A stretch of 64,000 bases of DNA from Favolaschia claudopus (taxonomy: Eukaryota; Basidiomycota; Agaricomycetes; Agaricales; Mycenaceae). This document shows, one piece after another, positions 39,197 through 50,610 of the stretch. Made by a program: the position numbers and the translations under genes. The notes beneath the pieces were generated by a model. It saw only the letters and a program-made list of their open reading frames with translations, was not told where the DNA came from and made no database searches. Where the stretch lies: positions 1,178,001 to 1,242,000 of the forward strand of contig JAWWNJ010000015.1 in assembly GCA_037176885.1 (NCBI GenBank), written 5' to 3'. The stretch's first letter is position 1, and each line of letters starts with the position of its first letter.

Positions 39197-39833
39197 CGGC
39201 AGACTCAGGCAATCACCTTCCCAAATTGGAAGGGTCTTTGAACCCCGGGTTTCTACATAAAGATTCGGAAACCCGGGTTTCTGGATAGAATTATCCGAAA
39301 GAAGTGAAGGAAAGGAAGAGTTTTCTAGACAATACGAGACAAAGCAGACAAAGAGATGGCATGGCAGCATGCATTGAGGTTACTTAGATCGAGCCAATGA
39401 ATGGTGGCGCGGGGAAGTACAAGAATGCGTCGAAGGCTTATTAAGTAGGATTGAGGTGGCGCCGAGAAGCGTCGAGCCTGTGAATGCCATGACGGAAAAT
39501 AGTGACTTCACATATTCAAGGCTTCACTCGACTCCGCTGCTCACGTCGGAGTAGAGATCCCAAGAAAGAAAGGCCGGTTCAGAGTCTCGAGTCTGCCTTC
39601 GTTAGCGCTGGCTTGAAAGGTGACTTCACTTGTTCAAGTTGACATGCCTCATGATCGGAGGAGACTGATATGTTATGTGGAAACCAAAGAGGGAAAAATG
39701 TTAGCAGGACTGTCGAGTATCGCTGGTATTCATTTCTTCCAATCTCTAGGTATTAGCATCCGAATTAGCAGCAGTAGATTATCAACAATCAGTCGTCCGC
39801 GTCCTCCAGTCGAGTCTGATAAGGTCCACGCGA

Positions 39834-42268
39834 CTACGCCCCAACTTGATACTTCCTCCTCTTCGTCGGCGCCGCCGATTGCGCCTCCATTTGCCGGCCA
39901 TCTCTCGGGGGACGGCCGTACATCGGCTGCGGTTTATCTGGAGGATAAGATAACATATCAGTATTTGCTGCCAATCCGTATTTATGTTCAATGAAGAACA
40001 GAACATAGAAAGAACCAAAAGCAAGAATGCAAAGAAGAAACGGTCCACTCACGTAGGTCATACCGATACACCGCGCCAACATAATTATCCCAAACCTCAC
40101 GCCACATATGAGCTCCGCCTCCCATCGCAGCGTTCAGGCCGTACTGCTTCAAGAATGCTCGCACGTCAAAGTGAAGGCGTTGCTCGTCTGGGATGACCTG
40201 TGATAGAAGTGAGTGAGTGAGAAGCTGAGAAATAGAAGACGAGGGGAGAGAGAAAAAACGCACCGGAACGTCGATCTGCTGGGACAGCGTCACAAAGTGG
40301 TTGAGGGGATCCTCGCCGGAGGTGGGCTCGGGAAGGGCCGCGTTCGGGTGCGTCGGGTGCCGAGTGCGGGAGCGGCCTGTTCTCATCATGTCTGACAGTC
40401 GACGATGAGTTCATTTCCACAACAGAACAACACGGAAACCCATTACCTGACAACCCATCCGCCTCGTTAACCGCCTTCTCGACATCCTCAGCGCGAGCCT
40501 CAGCGATATTAGAGCTGTCGCGGATACTCTGGGACAGGCGCTCTTGCTGGGCAGTGAGGAGTGCCTCGGTGTTGCGGTTGTACCTGCAAAAAAGAGATAC
40601 GAGTGTCAACGTTCGATCCCCATCGACGATGGATGGCGCAACGTACTTCATGCCTGGCAACGGCGGCTGGGGCAGCAGCAGAAGAGTGTATCGATGATAC
40701 GGTGTGCCGCGTTGGGGGTGCGGGGGAACGTATCGCGTGTGGGTGTTCAAAAGCGGGATGCGGCCGACATGCGTGGCGGAAAGTGGGATATTGGGTCTGC
40801 AAGGACGCGCGTGTTAGAGACGTTAGTCGAAGGAAGGAAGGAAGATGTGATGTTACTTGAGCCAGTGGAGGAATGTTGAGTAGGTCTGGTTCTCCGGGTC
40901 GGGGACGTCTGTGATGGGGCTTGTGAGATAAAAGCGGGTGTTAAACCAGACGAACATACCGGGATCAACGAGCAGCATCGTATAGAGTCGCACGTCGGTG
41001 TGGAAGACATTAGCATATAGTTTGGGGGGTACGCGCGTCTGTGAAATTGTATCCTAGTCAAATTTCCGAATGAAGGTTCCGAGAACCGCACTTACTTGTT
41101 GCGGTGTCAAGTAGTTGCCTGGTATTACCTCCTTGAAAGTGTTGACCCGGCGCTGGAAGCGATTACGCTTCATGAGGCTCTCGAAATGAGTAGGCATGAG
41201 ACGCGCAGTAACATGGAGGTCGACGGAGGGATGCATGACCGGTAACACGTCGGGAATGACATTCATTTGGTGAAGACGCTCCATCAGCAGATCCAGGTCG
41301 CCGTCCTTCCGCCAACGCTGCTCGATGAGGTGTCGGTGGGATGGGATGTGCATGTCCGTCATTGCATTCGCAACACTCCAGCGCACTTCCGGGAGATTGA
41401 CCTCGCTTTGCACGTCCAAGATATGCAGCTTCCCGCGCTTAGCTTCGAGAGCTGCCTCTACTGCAATTTTCGCCTCTCCTTCTAGCTTCTCGCCTTCCAC
41501 CTCACCACTGAGCACTCGATGCAAGCGGTCGACCTCCCGTCGCAGCACATTCGCCTCCTTCCTCACATTGTACGAGTCCTTCCGGATGAGCTTCAAAGCT
41601 TCGTCATATGCAGGAAGAATGCCTTCCGGTAAAGGCATATTCCACCTCCGTGGCCGCTTTAACGAGATTTCTGGACGGCCGTATCGCTTGCGGCTTCGCC
41701 TCGTCTGCAGCTCACCCTTCTTCGCAATCTTCCGACGTAGCTCCGACGACATGCGGCCGCGCCGCCCTCTTTGGAAGGGCTGAGAATGACGGAGGACATG
41801 GAAACCGAGACGGAAACGCTTGACGCGGGTCGGAGGGTTCGTTTCGAGACGGTAGCGCCATCTCATTTTCCGGGCAACGGAACGCGAAGTTGGTGTTCGG
41901 GGTGCGGGTTTGACCCATTTTGTGCGCGTCGGAGAACGTGCTTTGCGGCTGAGGCGACCATGTTTCCGTTGTTTGGGTTCATGCACTTTTTTGGGTGCAG
42001 CGGGTGCAGCAGCCTCTGCCGCGCGTGGTTTAGGGCTCAGAGAGGATTTGGGGGAAGAGGATGAGGCTTTCCCTTTGCCAGTAGGAGGTGGTGAGGATTT
42101 TTTAGTTGCAGAAGAAGAGGAAGTTGAAGTGCTGGCATTGCGGGTGAAATGAAGGGACTTGGTAGAGCTTGGGAGGGCTCCTCGAGCAAAGGTAAGACCT
42201 AGTTCAGCTGGTGGATATCTTGCAAGTGGACCCGCACATAGTCGACCCAGACGAAGCATCAAACTCAC
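39834..42268 (-). CDS. Mitochondrial large-subunit ribosomal protein mL38 (MRPL35), PEBP-like
   Basis: mL38 is a structural protein of the fungal mitochondrial ribosome with a phosphatidylethanolamine-binding-protein fold. The start at 42268 gives a basic, Ser-rich mitochondrial targeting region (MSLMLRLGRLCAGPLARYPP, then many Ser). A long Arg/Lys-rich segment follows. Family signatures are HLIEQRWRKDGDLDLLMERL, NVIPDVLPVMHPSVDLHVT, IPGNYLTPQQ, and MLLVDPDVPDPENQTYSTFL with HWLKPNIPLSA. YVPPHPQRGTPYHRYTLLLL is followed by LHFDVRAFLKQYGL and GGAHMWREVWDNYV. The last exon ends APTKRRKYQVGA before the stop at 39834, reached through a GTGAGT...GGCAG intron. About five introns, roughly 600 residues. 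The N-terminal basic region is longer than in yeast. Confidence 0.92.
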
Positions 42269-43647
42269 TCGAAAAGTTGTGTTGGGTCTTGTTTACCGGC
42301 GCCTTCGCCTGACTCACTTGTCCTCAACCTTTTTGTAGGGCTTCAATCCATGGCTCAACCTATTATTCCTCATTGCTTTGATGCGAACCACACCTCCAAC
42401 GCCCGCAGCAACGCCCTCGATTTTTCAACCACCCAGTAATTGTCACAAACGCCAACAATTTTCCAAATTCGCTCCAAGTGTCGATTGTTGCAAGCTCAGC
42501 TTCTCTACCGACCGAGATTTAAACTCACCTACTGCGATTATTTCTTTTTTTCCTCGTTACCCTCATCGCCAGCTTCAGCATCTCAGCGTAAGGTCTAGTG
42601 GAGTCTACTCTGCAGGTGGACCGTTGCCCGGTATCGCCTAGCCCCCCTCGTTGCTGAGCAATAAATTGAATGCCAGTCAACTAGCTTTGCTCGTCTCTAC
42701 CTGTTGCGTTCGTTGCTCAGCAATAAAATATCAAATTCCCTTCACCATCTCCCCGCTTCTAGCCTCAAGGTCGACCGTTTCAATCCGATAGCCTCGGCGC
42801 GTCTCCTCAACTTGTACCTCCTACTTTGCAACAAAACAGTGCTTTTGCGAGTTCGCGACTGCATATTTCGGCAATCCCCTTCACTTGATTCCTCTCATCC
42901 AAACAGATTCTCAGGATTCCACCACTATACAAAATAATCACGATCTACATCCACGCGAGCCTGCATATACCTCCACAGACGCCATCCCAATCTCAGACAT
43001 CTCCACCCACTTTCAAAGTCTCTTCTCCGCATCCCTCCCGAGTCCCCGACCTGGAAATTGCCGGTCGGTGCTCCCCGGAAATCATCGAAGCTCTCAAGAA
43101 AGCAAATTCTCTTTGCCACAAACCCGCCGCCCACATGAAATCCCTCTCAACCCTTTCTCGAACTCTAAAGAATTGGCGAGAACGTCCTCCGGCGACGCTA
43201 GTACCCTTCAGGCCATTATTCCACGTCTAATTGTCGGCGGTCTACACCGAAATTGCCGTTAAACGCATCAGAAGCGCATCACTACAACGGCCCGCATACC
43301 CGCCAAGCGATATCTATCTACGCGAAATTTAATCGCGAGCGCTTTACAACACGTTCCCCGACGCACAACAGAGCCCGACCTTCGCCTCGCTTAAGTTACT
43401 TACCTCCCTCGGTCGCGCTCGCTTATTATGCTGCTTCCTGATCCTCCCTCCCCGCTACAACTCTTCTTCCTTTGAATTTCGAACCCTTCTTTTGTGGGTT
43501 CTTCATAAATTCCCGAACGCGGATCGCTAAAGAGTCTCACTACTCATTTTTACGCAATCAGCTTTCGCGGGACGGAGAATGCACACGACCAGTAATTTAT
43601 TGAATGGTTTTTGAATCCTCATCCGATTCCGCCCTGCCCGACGACAA
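42269..43647. other. mL38 upstream, gene-poor
   Basis: About 1.4 kb with many short open frames and no recognisable protein. GTTGCTGAGCAATAAA near 42650 and GTTGCTCAGCAATAAA near 42712 are two near-identical words 62 bp apart. The sequence is pyrimidine-rich on the plus strand. Confidence 0.4.
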
Positions 43648-44331
43648 TAGGGTTGTTCAGAGTAGCCCATTTCGACCTTATTTCGACTTCATTTCGTTCT
43701 CAAAATCCGTCGTCCGAATTGCCCGAACCCAAATGATGCTCCATTTCATTCAACGCATTTTTCGGCAACGAGGGATGGCAGCTCCTCGGACATCACGAGC
43801 CGCTGTTTCCGGCGTCCCTCAGCCCACCCTATGCAACGGCCCCATTGTGAATTCAGGTCCATTTCCAGCACGATAGTACTCAATTTGTGAGCCTGATATA
43901 CTATGTTATAGTTACTGCTGTGCCGCAGGTATAACCAGGCTCTGCGGAACTTTCCCGGTGAGGCCATCAAATTCCTCTCGGAATACAGTTCGGCAGGCTA
44001 GAGGTGGCTGAGGAATAATGCTTCCGGTGCCCACGAAAGCATGGCTCTGACTTATAACAATGTTTCATAGGTTTGTGAGAGCACGAGAGCAAAAAAACAG
44101 ACTGGATATAAGAGAACAGTATAATGATCAGAACAACCAAAGCACAGCCGGAGTGGTATGGAAGGTGGTATGGAATTGATGTGCCGAGCTTGCCGAATTC
44201 TCATTTGGCTTCATTTCGAGATCACGGTCAAAGTTGATTCCATTTCGAGTTTTTGAGACATGAAATAGAAATGAAATAGAGTCGAAATGAAGTCGAAATA
44301 AGGTCGAAATGGGCTACTCTGAACAACCCTA
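43648..44331. mobile_element. 684-bp TIR element (non-autonomous DNA transposon)
   Basis: A 49-bp sequence beginning TAGGGTTGTTCAGAGTAGCC at 43648-43696 is repeated exactly in inverted orientation at 44283-44331. The interior has no recognisable transposase. The terminal TA on each side could be a TA target duplication (Tc1/mariner-like). If the element starts with TAGGG in hAT style, the flanks (GACGACAA and ATGATTCC) show no 8-bp duplication. Classification is therefore open. Confidence 0.72.
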
Positions 44332-46751
44332 ATGATTCCGAACCGACTTTGTTCCCACCGTTCAACCCAGCCTCCCAAGTCTCTCCGTGCCTTTTCCCGC
44401 ATAATCTCCGGGTTCGTAGAGGCCGACTTCACTTGCCACTGTGATACTCTTGGCTTGGCTGCTGCTACATCCTCACTGCGAGCCATATCCGAATTATCAC
44501 CAGCATTTCCTTTCTTGTCTTGGCTGCTCACACCCAGGAACACCCCCCGGGAATACTCTGCGGGCGGTTGGTCACTGTGATATTCGTTTGGACCGTTCAC
44601 TCACAGGCTCACAATACCATCGCCATTGGGCTTCGGAAATAGTTGGCTCCAAATTGGGATCGCGTTCGACTCTATAATGCACACTTTGCTTCCACGCCGA
44701 TCCTAATCCGGAGGCAACTCCCTCCAATATTAATGAATGCATTTCCGGTCTTCTAGGTTCCAACCTTCCAACCTCTTTCAACAACTCCCAACTCTGTTCA
44801 GTATTCTCGTATTACTATTTGCCATTCGGACGACCTCAAGCTCCTAAATCCAACCACGCGCCCCACATCACCCCACGAAACAACCAAACCCGAACCCGAA
44901 ACGCAATATTCGACACCATGCATGTCACGTCAAAACGAAATTTGCCTCCGCCTCCAAGGCTACTTACTCCAGTCTTCCTCCTGAATGGCGCATGCATGGG
45001 TTGGAATTTAAAATTGTTGGATGAGGGCATGCAACAATTGACAATTTGCCTCCGTCTCCGCCACAGGATCCGAAATTATTCAAACCCTCAAACTCGCGAG
45101 CATACGGTTCGCGATGTGTGCTCGCGTGTACATGTCGACTTGGAGGATAGTAGGATAGGATCCGGGTTCGTGTCGAAAAAAACGTACGATTCAAGAGCAG
45201 GATATCGATCGTCGTTGAGAATTCGGCGATCGATGTTCCGTGCGTGGTTGATTTTAGCTTTTGCTTCGACGAAGTTAAGCAGCTATGAACGCGCTGCTCT
45301 TGTCCAAGTACTTAACACAGCGACGTCGAACAGCATTGAACTCAGTATGGTTCCGAACCATGCGAATTTAATAATACGCTCTCACCAAAGCAAACTGAAA
45401 CTCTTCCCAGCTCACTAACCAGGTACCGTTTACACCCTTACATACATCGCCCTCGACTGGCTCACACTCCGACTGGGTTGAAGTTTGAACGGTTACAACA
45501 ACGTCCACAAGGTCGGCGGACTCATCCATCAACTTTGCCGTTACGAGGCGAGGCGAGAGTCGGGTGCAGAGCATCGCAACGATTCGGAGTAAGACCGCGG
45601 CCCGCTTCGAGGCTCGTTCCCTCCGTCGCTTTCTTCGGGTGTCCTCCTCTCCCTCTTCCAGCACTCCCTTCGCTCCACATCCGCAAATCCCAAGCCCTCT
45701 GAGTCTGAGCTCTCTCTCTTTCTACAGCTACCCACCCTCACCCCCGGCCCAACCAACCCGGGCTCTCTGATGCGCACATGCAACCCACGGCGATCATCTC
45801 ACACCCACTCAACTGCCAAGCGCTTACTGCTTAGCGCATATGATAAACGCGGGGGGATAAGATAATCACAAGCATTGCAAAAACATGAGAATCGGCGTAT
45901 GTAAAGGCGGGATTGTCATTGGCTAGTTAGCTGGGAGGGTCGGACGAGGATCCCGAGAGGAGTAAGTAGGTGGACTGAGTTGGTGAACGCGCGTACAAGT
46001 CTCAAGCCACAACGCCTCAAAAAATCCAAACAATTCAAGCAAGCCAGTCTATATCATATTAACGCAGCAGTACGTATAGCAAAGCACTCTACACCAACCC
46101 AAACCCAAAACAAGTAACGAATAATAAGCAAGGAAGAGTTCATGTAGCATAGCGGCGAACGGAGACGACGGGAGTGATATATTGCTACAATACACAAGAC
46201 GAGGCGGGTGATAGTAATACGAAGACGGGGGGTGGCGCGGGGTGTAAAGTGAATGTCAAGCAGACAAGCGGGGAGGAGGCGTCGAGCAAGAAAAGCAAGA
46301 CAACAAGAACGAAAGGCGAATAAATGTACGAATAAGTAAGCAAGTAAATCAATCAGAGGTACGAGGGAGGTGGTGATATGTGCAATTAGTCGGAGGTATG
46401 GGTGATGCTATGTATGTATATGGTTCAAGAGACAAGGATGGACGCAAGCAAGCAAGACTAAAGATGATGCATAGGGTATTGGGTGGGCTAGCAGTACAGT
46501 GGTTGGTTGTGAGGAGTCAGGATGAGTGCAGGGGGAAAGGGATGTGCGCGGCCGGGCGCGCGTTGGTGTGGTTGGTGGATGGTTGGTGGTTGCAGACAGA
46601 CAACAAGAGATATACAGCAATAAGGATAGATAGACGGGAGGGTGGATGCATGGGCGGAGGGGGATCAGAAGGTGGAGAGGTGCATCGGGGGCCGCTCGAG
46701 GGCGACTGGTTCGGGGTCACATAGCGCGGGGAAACGATATTGGAAGTCTAT
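44332..46751. other. Gene-poor stretch
   Basis: About 2.4 kb. A 199-residue open frame at 44819-45418 (+) has no recognisable motif or convincing composition. From about 45900 to 46740 the plus strand is strongly purine-rich, with GGTGG, GAGG and AAGCAAG words. It may include the 3' untranslated region of the FYVE gene, which ends at about 46771. Confidence 0.4.
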
Positions 46752-46770
46752 TCAGAAAAAAAACTCAGCA

Positions 46771-47769
46771 TTATTCGAATGATGAAAACACGAAAGAAAA
46801 CGCACCACCATCGCGAATAACGGGGTTACTCCTCCGCTTCTGCTCCTCCGCCTCTTCGCGCTCCATCTCGAGCTCGTACGGCGCCTTGCCGCCGATAACA
46901 GGCACGCGTAGCGTCGGGTCGACCGCCTCGGGTTTAGGCTGCCAGCGGCCGCCGCCGGTGGCTTTACACAGGAGGGACGCGCGGCGCAGGGGATACGCGT
47001 CGAGTTCGCCGTAGGACTTTTGCTCGACGACCTCGGGGAGTGTCGCGGCGCGTTGCACGGCGCGGTGGGAGGGGTGGCGCGAGAGCGGGGACGCGGGGGT
47101 GGGGGAGGGGGTGCAACTGCTGGAGGGGGACGAGGGACGCGTGCGGGAGATGCCGCCCGGGGGGAGGATGGACGGGCTCGGAGGGCTGGAGGGCGCGGAG
47201 GAGGGCGCGGAGGCGGAGATGGCGCGGGGGACGCGGAAGAGGGAGATGGGGGACGCGAGGAGGGAGTTTGTGCGTCGTGGGGGACGCGGTGGGGGCACGC
47301 ATGGGGAGCGGAGGCCGTGGATCTGGTCGAAGCAGTCGTCGCAGACGCGGGCAGGCGCGATGGGAGATATGGGCGACTCGAAGGAGTTGAGTGGAGTGCC
47401 GGCGGGGGGATGGAGGAAGGCGAGTTTAGAGGTGTCGAGGAGGGGGGTGCTGTGGGCGGAGCAGACTTTGCAGTAGATGCCACCGCACTTGCGGCAGTGG
47501 TGTCTGCGCTCAAACACAGAGAAGGGGACGCGACAGTGGAAGGAGTCGCAGTGGGAGGTGGCGGAGTCTTCCTTCCAGAGGTGGCGGGGGAGAAGGACTG
47601 CGAGATGCTCGTTGGGGCGGGCGACGGAGGGCCCTTGGATGGGAGCGGAGGAGTCGCTGGAGCAGGTTGAGCGGGAGGAGGAGAGGGACGCGCACGAGGG
47701 CGAGGAGGAGAGGATGGATGCGACGGAGGCAGCGGGTGATGGAGGGGAGGACATGTCTTGGTGGGACAT
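46771..47769 (-). CDS. FYVE zinc-finger protein
   Basis: FYVE domains bind phosphatidylinositol 3-phosphate on endosomes and vacuoles. I chose the start at 47769 (MSHQDMSSPPSP); the frame stays open to an upstream ATG at 47955, but that part lacks conserved features. After a Ser-rich leader comes WKEDSATSHC, then the basic FYVE core RRHHCRKCGGIYCKVCSAHS and the last zinc pair RVCDDCFDQI. The WxxD and R(R/K)HHCR motifs and paired cysteines of the family are present. The rest is Pro/Ser/Arg-rich and probably disordered, with a conserved-looking end segment (KAPYELEMEREEAEEQKRRS). It is single-exon, about 330 residues, and very GC-rich. Large frames in the other five readings of this interval are shadows. 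Confidence 0.85.
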   Translation of the reverse strand: MSHQDMSSPPSPAASVASILSSSPSCASLSSSRSTCSSDSSAPIQGPSVARPNEHLAVLLPRHLWKEDSATSHCDSFHCRVPFSVFERRHHCRKCGGIYCKVCSAHSTPLLDTSKLAFLHPPAGTPLNSFESPISPIAPARVCDDCFDQIHGLRSPCVPPPRPPRRTNSLLASPISLFRVPRAISASAPSSAPSSPPSPSILPPGGISRTRPSSPSSSCTPSPTPASPLSRHPSHRAVQRAATLPEVVEQKSYGELDAYPLRRASLLCKATGGGRWQPKPEAVDPTLRVPVIGGKAPYELEMEREEAEEQKRRSNPVIRDGGAFSFVFSSFE

Positions 47770-50189
47770 CCAGAGTGGTCCGTTGCCAAAACGAGCGCCA
47801 ATATTTATCCCTTCGCTGCACTGTCCAAATATAGAAACAGCACATCTCAGATCTCGAGATTCAGCCTCTTTCCCCTTTGGGTTTTCACCACGTTTCGGCA
47901 TCATCCGCTGCTCATCCTTTGCTCCTTCAATTCTGTTGTCTGCTCGCACTTTCACTCCAATCGCCTTCTCTACCTCTCACTCTTTTGCTGTCCCTCATCT
48001 GACAATTTTTTTTCGCATTTTTTCGACGACACAGCAAGGAGTTCTCCATTTTTTCCAACCCCTCCAACTCTTCGTGTGTGCCTGGCCCCTCCACCTCTCC
48101 CTACATTCCTCTCCACCTCCAATCCTAGCCAATCCCCAAATAACCCGCAAAACAAGCTCGATGTACAACGCATCTTGCGAGGCAAGGGACAGCACAGATC
48201 CCCGATCCACCCAATTGCCCCTTTGGGAACCCACCACGTTTCAGCGGCGCAAACTCGGTGGTCGACCTGAGCAGCTCTCTCCACTTGCCCCGACTCCAGC
48301 TCTTCATCTCGTCCCGACTCGCAAAAGCCTCCGACGCTGTACTTATGTGGCAGGACTTTCCGTCAGACGACCCCGCCCCGCACCGCCAGGGAGAGGTTGA
48401 TTTGATCTTCTGTAGCAGGTACGTCCAATAATCGAACTCACTATTCGCTTTCCTTCCGAGTCTCTATTACTCTCCCCTGCCATATGCATTCCGTAGCCGT
48501 AGCCAGGTACGCTGTCAACTAAACCCTCCCCCGCACCCGCTTGCTACGACCCATCCCACTTCGCCCTCATCGAATTTATTTGCTGCACCGGATAGCCGCG
48601 GCCCTGCACCACTCATCTTATCTACCACTTAGCCTCTTATCTATCCACTTAGCAAAAAAAAAAAAACCAAAATAAATCAAAATAACTAAATACTTATCTG
48701 CCTCTCCGCTTTGACTTACCTAATCCACAATCTCTTGCAGGGACATCGTGATGGTTGCCAATCTCCGAACCTCTGTGATTTTCCGCTCTCGTTACGCTCC
48801 CACCACTCATCAGACAAACTCGACAAGCGAAGTGCTTGAAGACCAGGCCAACCCCGACAGGTGTTTCATCCGGCAGCGCGTCGCGCGACGAGGTGGTGGT
48901 GCAAAGAAACGAGAATCCTCTTCGTTCGTTCGTTTTGGTTCAAGTTGTGGAGATTCCTTGCGCGATTTTCGCCGCTTCAACTCGTCGCTGTGGTGCAAGT
49001 CTCCGCTCGCAACCCACGAAATCAACATTCAGAGATGGATGTGGAGAGCTGGGCGCGTCAAAAACTCCAACACCCATATGCCCTCCGCTCCCAGATACGG
49101 ACTGCTCTCCACAGCGCTAACCACCTAGTCGATTAAGCGCTGGCTGTTGAGTGCTGGCTAAAGCAACCTCATCATCTCTGACTTCATCGAGGACTTCATA
49201 CAAGTATCAATCCATCTTTGCCTGTCTGCTTCGTCGATTCGATTGGGATTGCGATCCTGGGCCTTGGCTTTCTCTGAATTGCGCCGACAACTGCTTGAAC
49301 AACCTTGGAACAACCCCTCTTTTCCGCCCGCCTTTCGAATCGTTCCCCGAAGGAATATCCTCGTCAACTCAAAGCAAATAATTTCCCTCCGCTGTCATCC
49401 TCCGACGTCGGTTCGCTCGAACCTCGTACGCGTACATACGGCATCGCATATGCATCCATGGGAAATATAACAATTTGCATGCGCAATTCGTCGAGAGTTG
49501 GTCCGTCTGCCGTACTGTGTCTGTCTGTCGCTGCAATTTCGCTGGTTCGGACTTGTAGAACTGAGCAAGTCCGAATTGGGCCGATGCGCAGATGTAACTT
49601 CGTGGCTTCAACTTCTCACTGGCTGGCTGTTGAAGCAACTGCTCCCTCGTCTGGCTTGACACCCGTCTGTGCCTGTTCCTCGTCTCTGGGCGGCGCAAAC
49701 TCCCCGGCGTTTGCAATGCTTCCGCACAGTAAGCACAGCAAGGAGCGTCGGGCATATGGACTGCACACACAACGTACACAACGTACAGCAACTGGCATTG
49801 CTTATCTCGCGAAACGTTGACGGCACCTCCCCGCCTCGCCTCGGGACGGATCCTCCTCGCGCCAACTGGCCAATCATTCGAGTCCGACAAGTCGTTATCG
49901 TTGTTCCGTCGACGCGCTTAGAGGAGTAACGAGAATGTCGAGAAGGGATTCAGACGCGGACAGACGCGGACCCGTTTCGGCGCGTATGCGACATCTCATA
50001 CGTGGCCGCAGGGAGCAGCGAGAACCCCGCCCCCGCCTCCGACAGTTCATTAATTACTGTATGTAAACAACCAACGCCGCGTAGACGCGTAACCCTTGAT
50101 TTTATTCCCGCTCTGGTTCGAACTTTGTGCTTCTTCGTCCGTCCGCGTCTCGTAAAGCCTCTGTCTGCGCTGTACTCTGTCAGCTTCAA
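47770..50189. other. Gene-poor, pyrimidine-rich stretch upstream of FYVE gene
   Basis: About 2.4 kb. The first 700 bp is C/T-rich, as expected for a divergent promoter. A possible plus-strand exon at about 48160-48418 (LPRLQLFISSRLAKASDAVL, then GEVDLIFCSR before a GTACGT donor) could splice to the CAG acceptor at 48739 and continue to about 49128 (DIVMVANLRTSVIFRSRY). I could not recognise it. A 14-base A run sits at about 48651. No other gene is supported. Confidence 0.35.
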
Positions 50190-50190
50190 G

Positions 50191-50610
50191 GTCCTCCCGC
50201 GTCTCGGAGCTTACTTGCTCTCTTGCGTCTTCGATCAATCTCATCTCATCCAACGGGCCTCGCTCGTATCGTCTCTCACCCGCCGGCTTTGTGTCTGGTT
50301 ATGGGTTTCTGGTCTCCTTATTCAGTCTCGTCACGTCTCGTCCAGTGTTTCCGTGTCTGTCCGAGTATCCGAGCCCGAGCCCGAGCCTCAGCCATCAAGA
50401 CCCTCCCGCGTCTCCGAGCTTGCTTTCCTGTGTCTTCGAGTAATTCTCATCTCGTCCAGTCTCACCGACTGCGGCCTCGCTCGTATCGTCTCTCACCCGC
50501 TTCGGCTTCGTGTCCGGTTATGGGTTTCTGGTCTCTTTATCTACCTCTCGTCTCGTGTCCCCTCGTCCAGCGTCTCCGTGTCGAGTATCCGAGCCCGAAC
50601 CCAGGCCTCT
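50191..50610. repeat. Imperfect tandem duplication, unit about 208 bp
   Basis: Two diverged copies run about 50191-50396 and 50402-50610. Both start TCCTCCCGCGTCT/CCCTCCCGCGTCT, share GGCCTCGCTCGTATCGTCTC and TTATGGGTTTCTGGTCTC, and end with GAGTATCCGAGCCCGA followed by GCCTC. Several small indels and substitutions separate them, so the duplication is not recent. Confidence 0.75.

Noticed and set aside
45270..45300. GAAGTTAAGCAGC word resembling 5S rRNA
   Set aside because: The rest of the 5S sequence and its pairing are absent.
46752..47801. 349-residue Pro/Ser-rich minus-strand open frame and large plus-strand frames at 47020-47670 and 47477-48400
   Set aside because: They are shadows of the GC-rich FYVE gene or its upstream region; only the 46771-47769 frame carries a real zinc-finger pattern.
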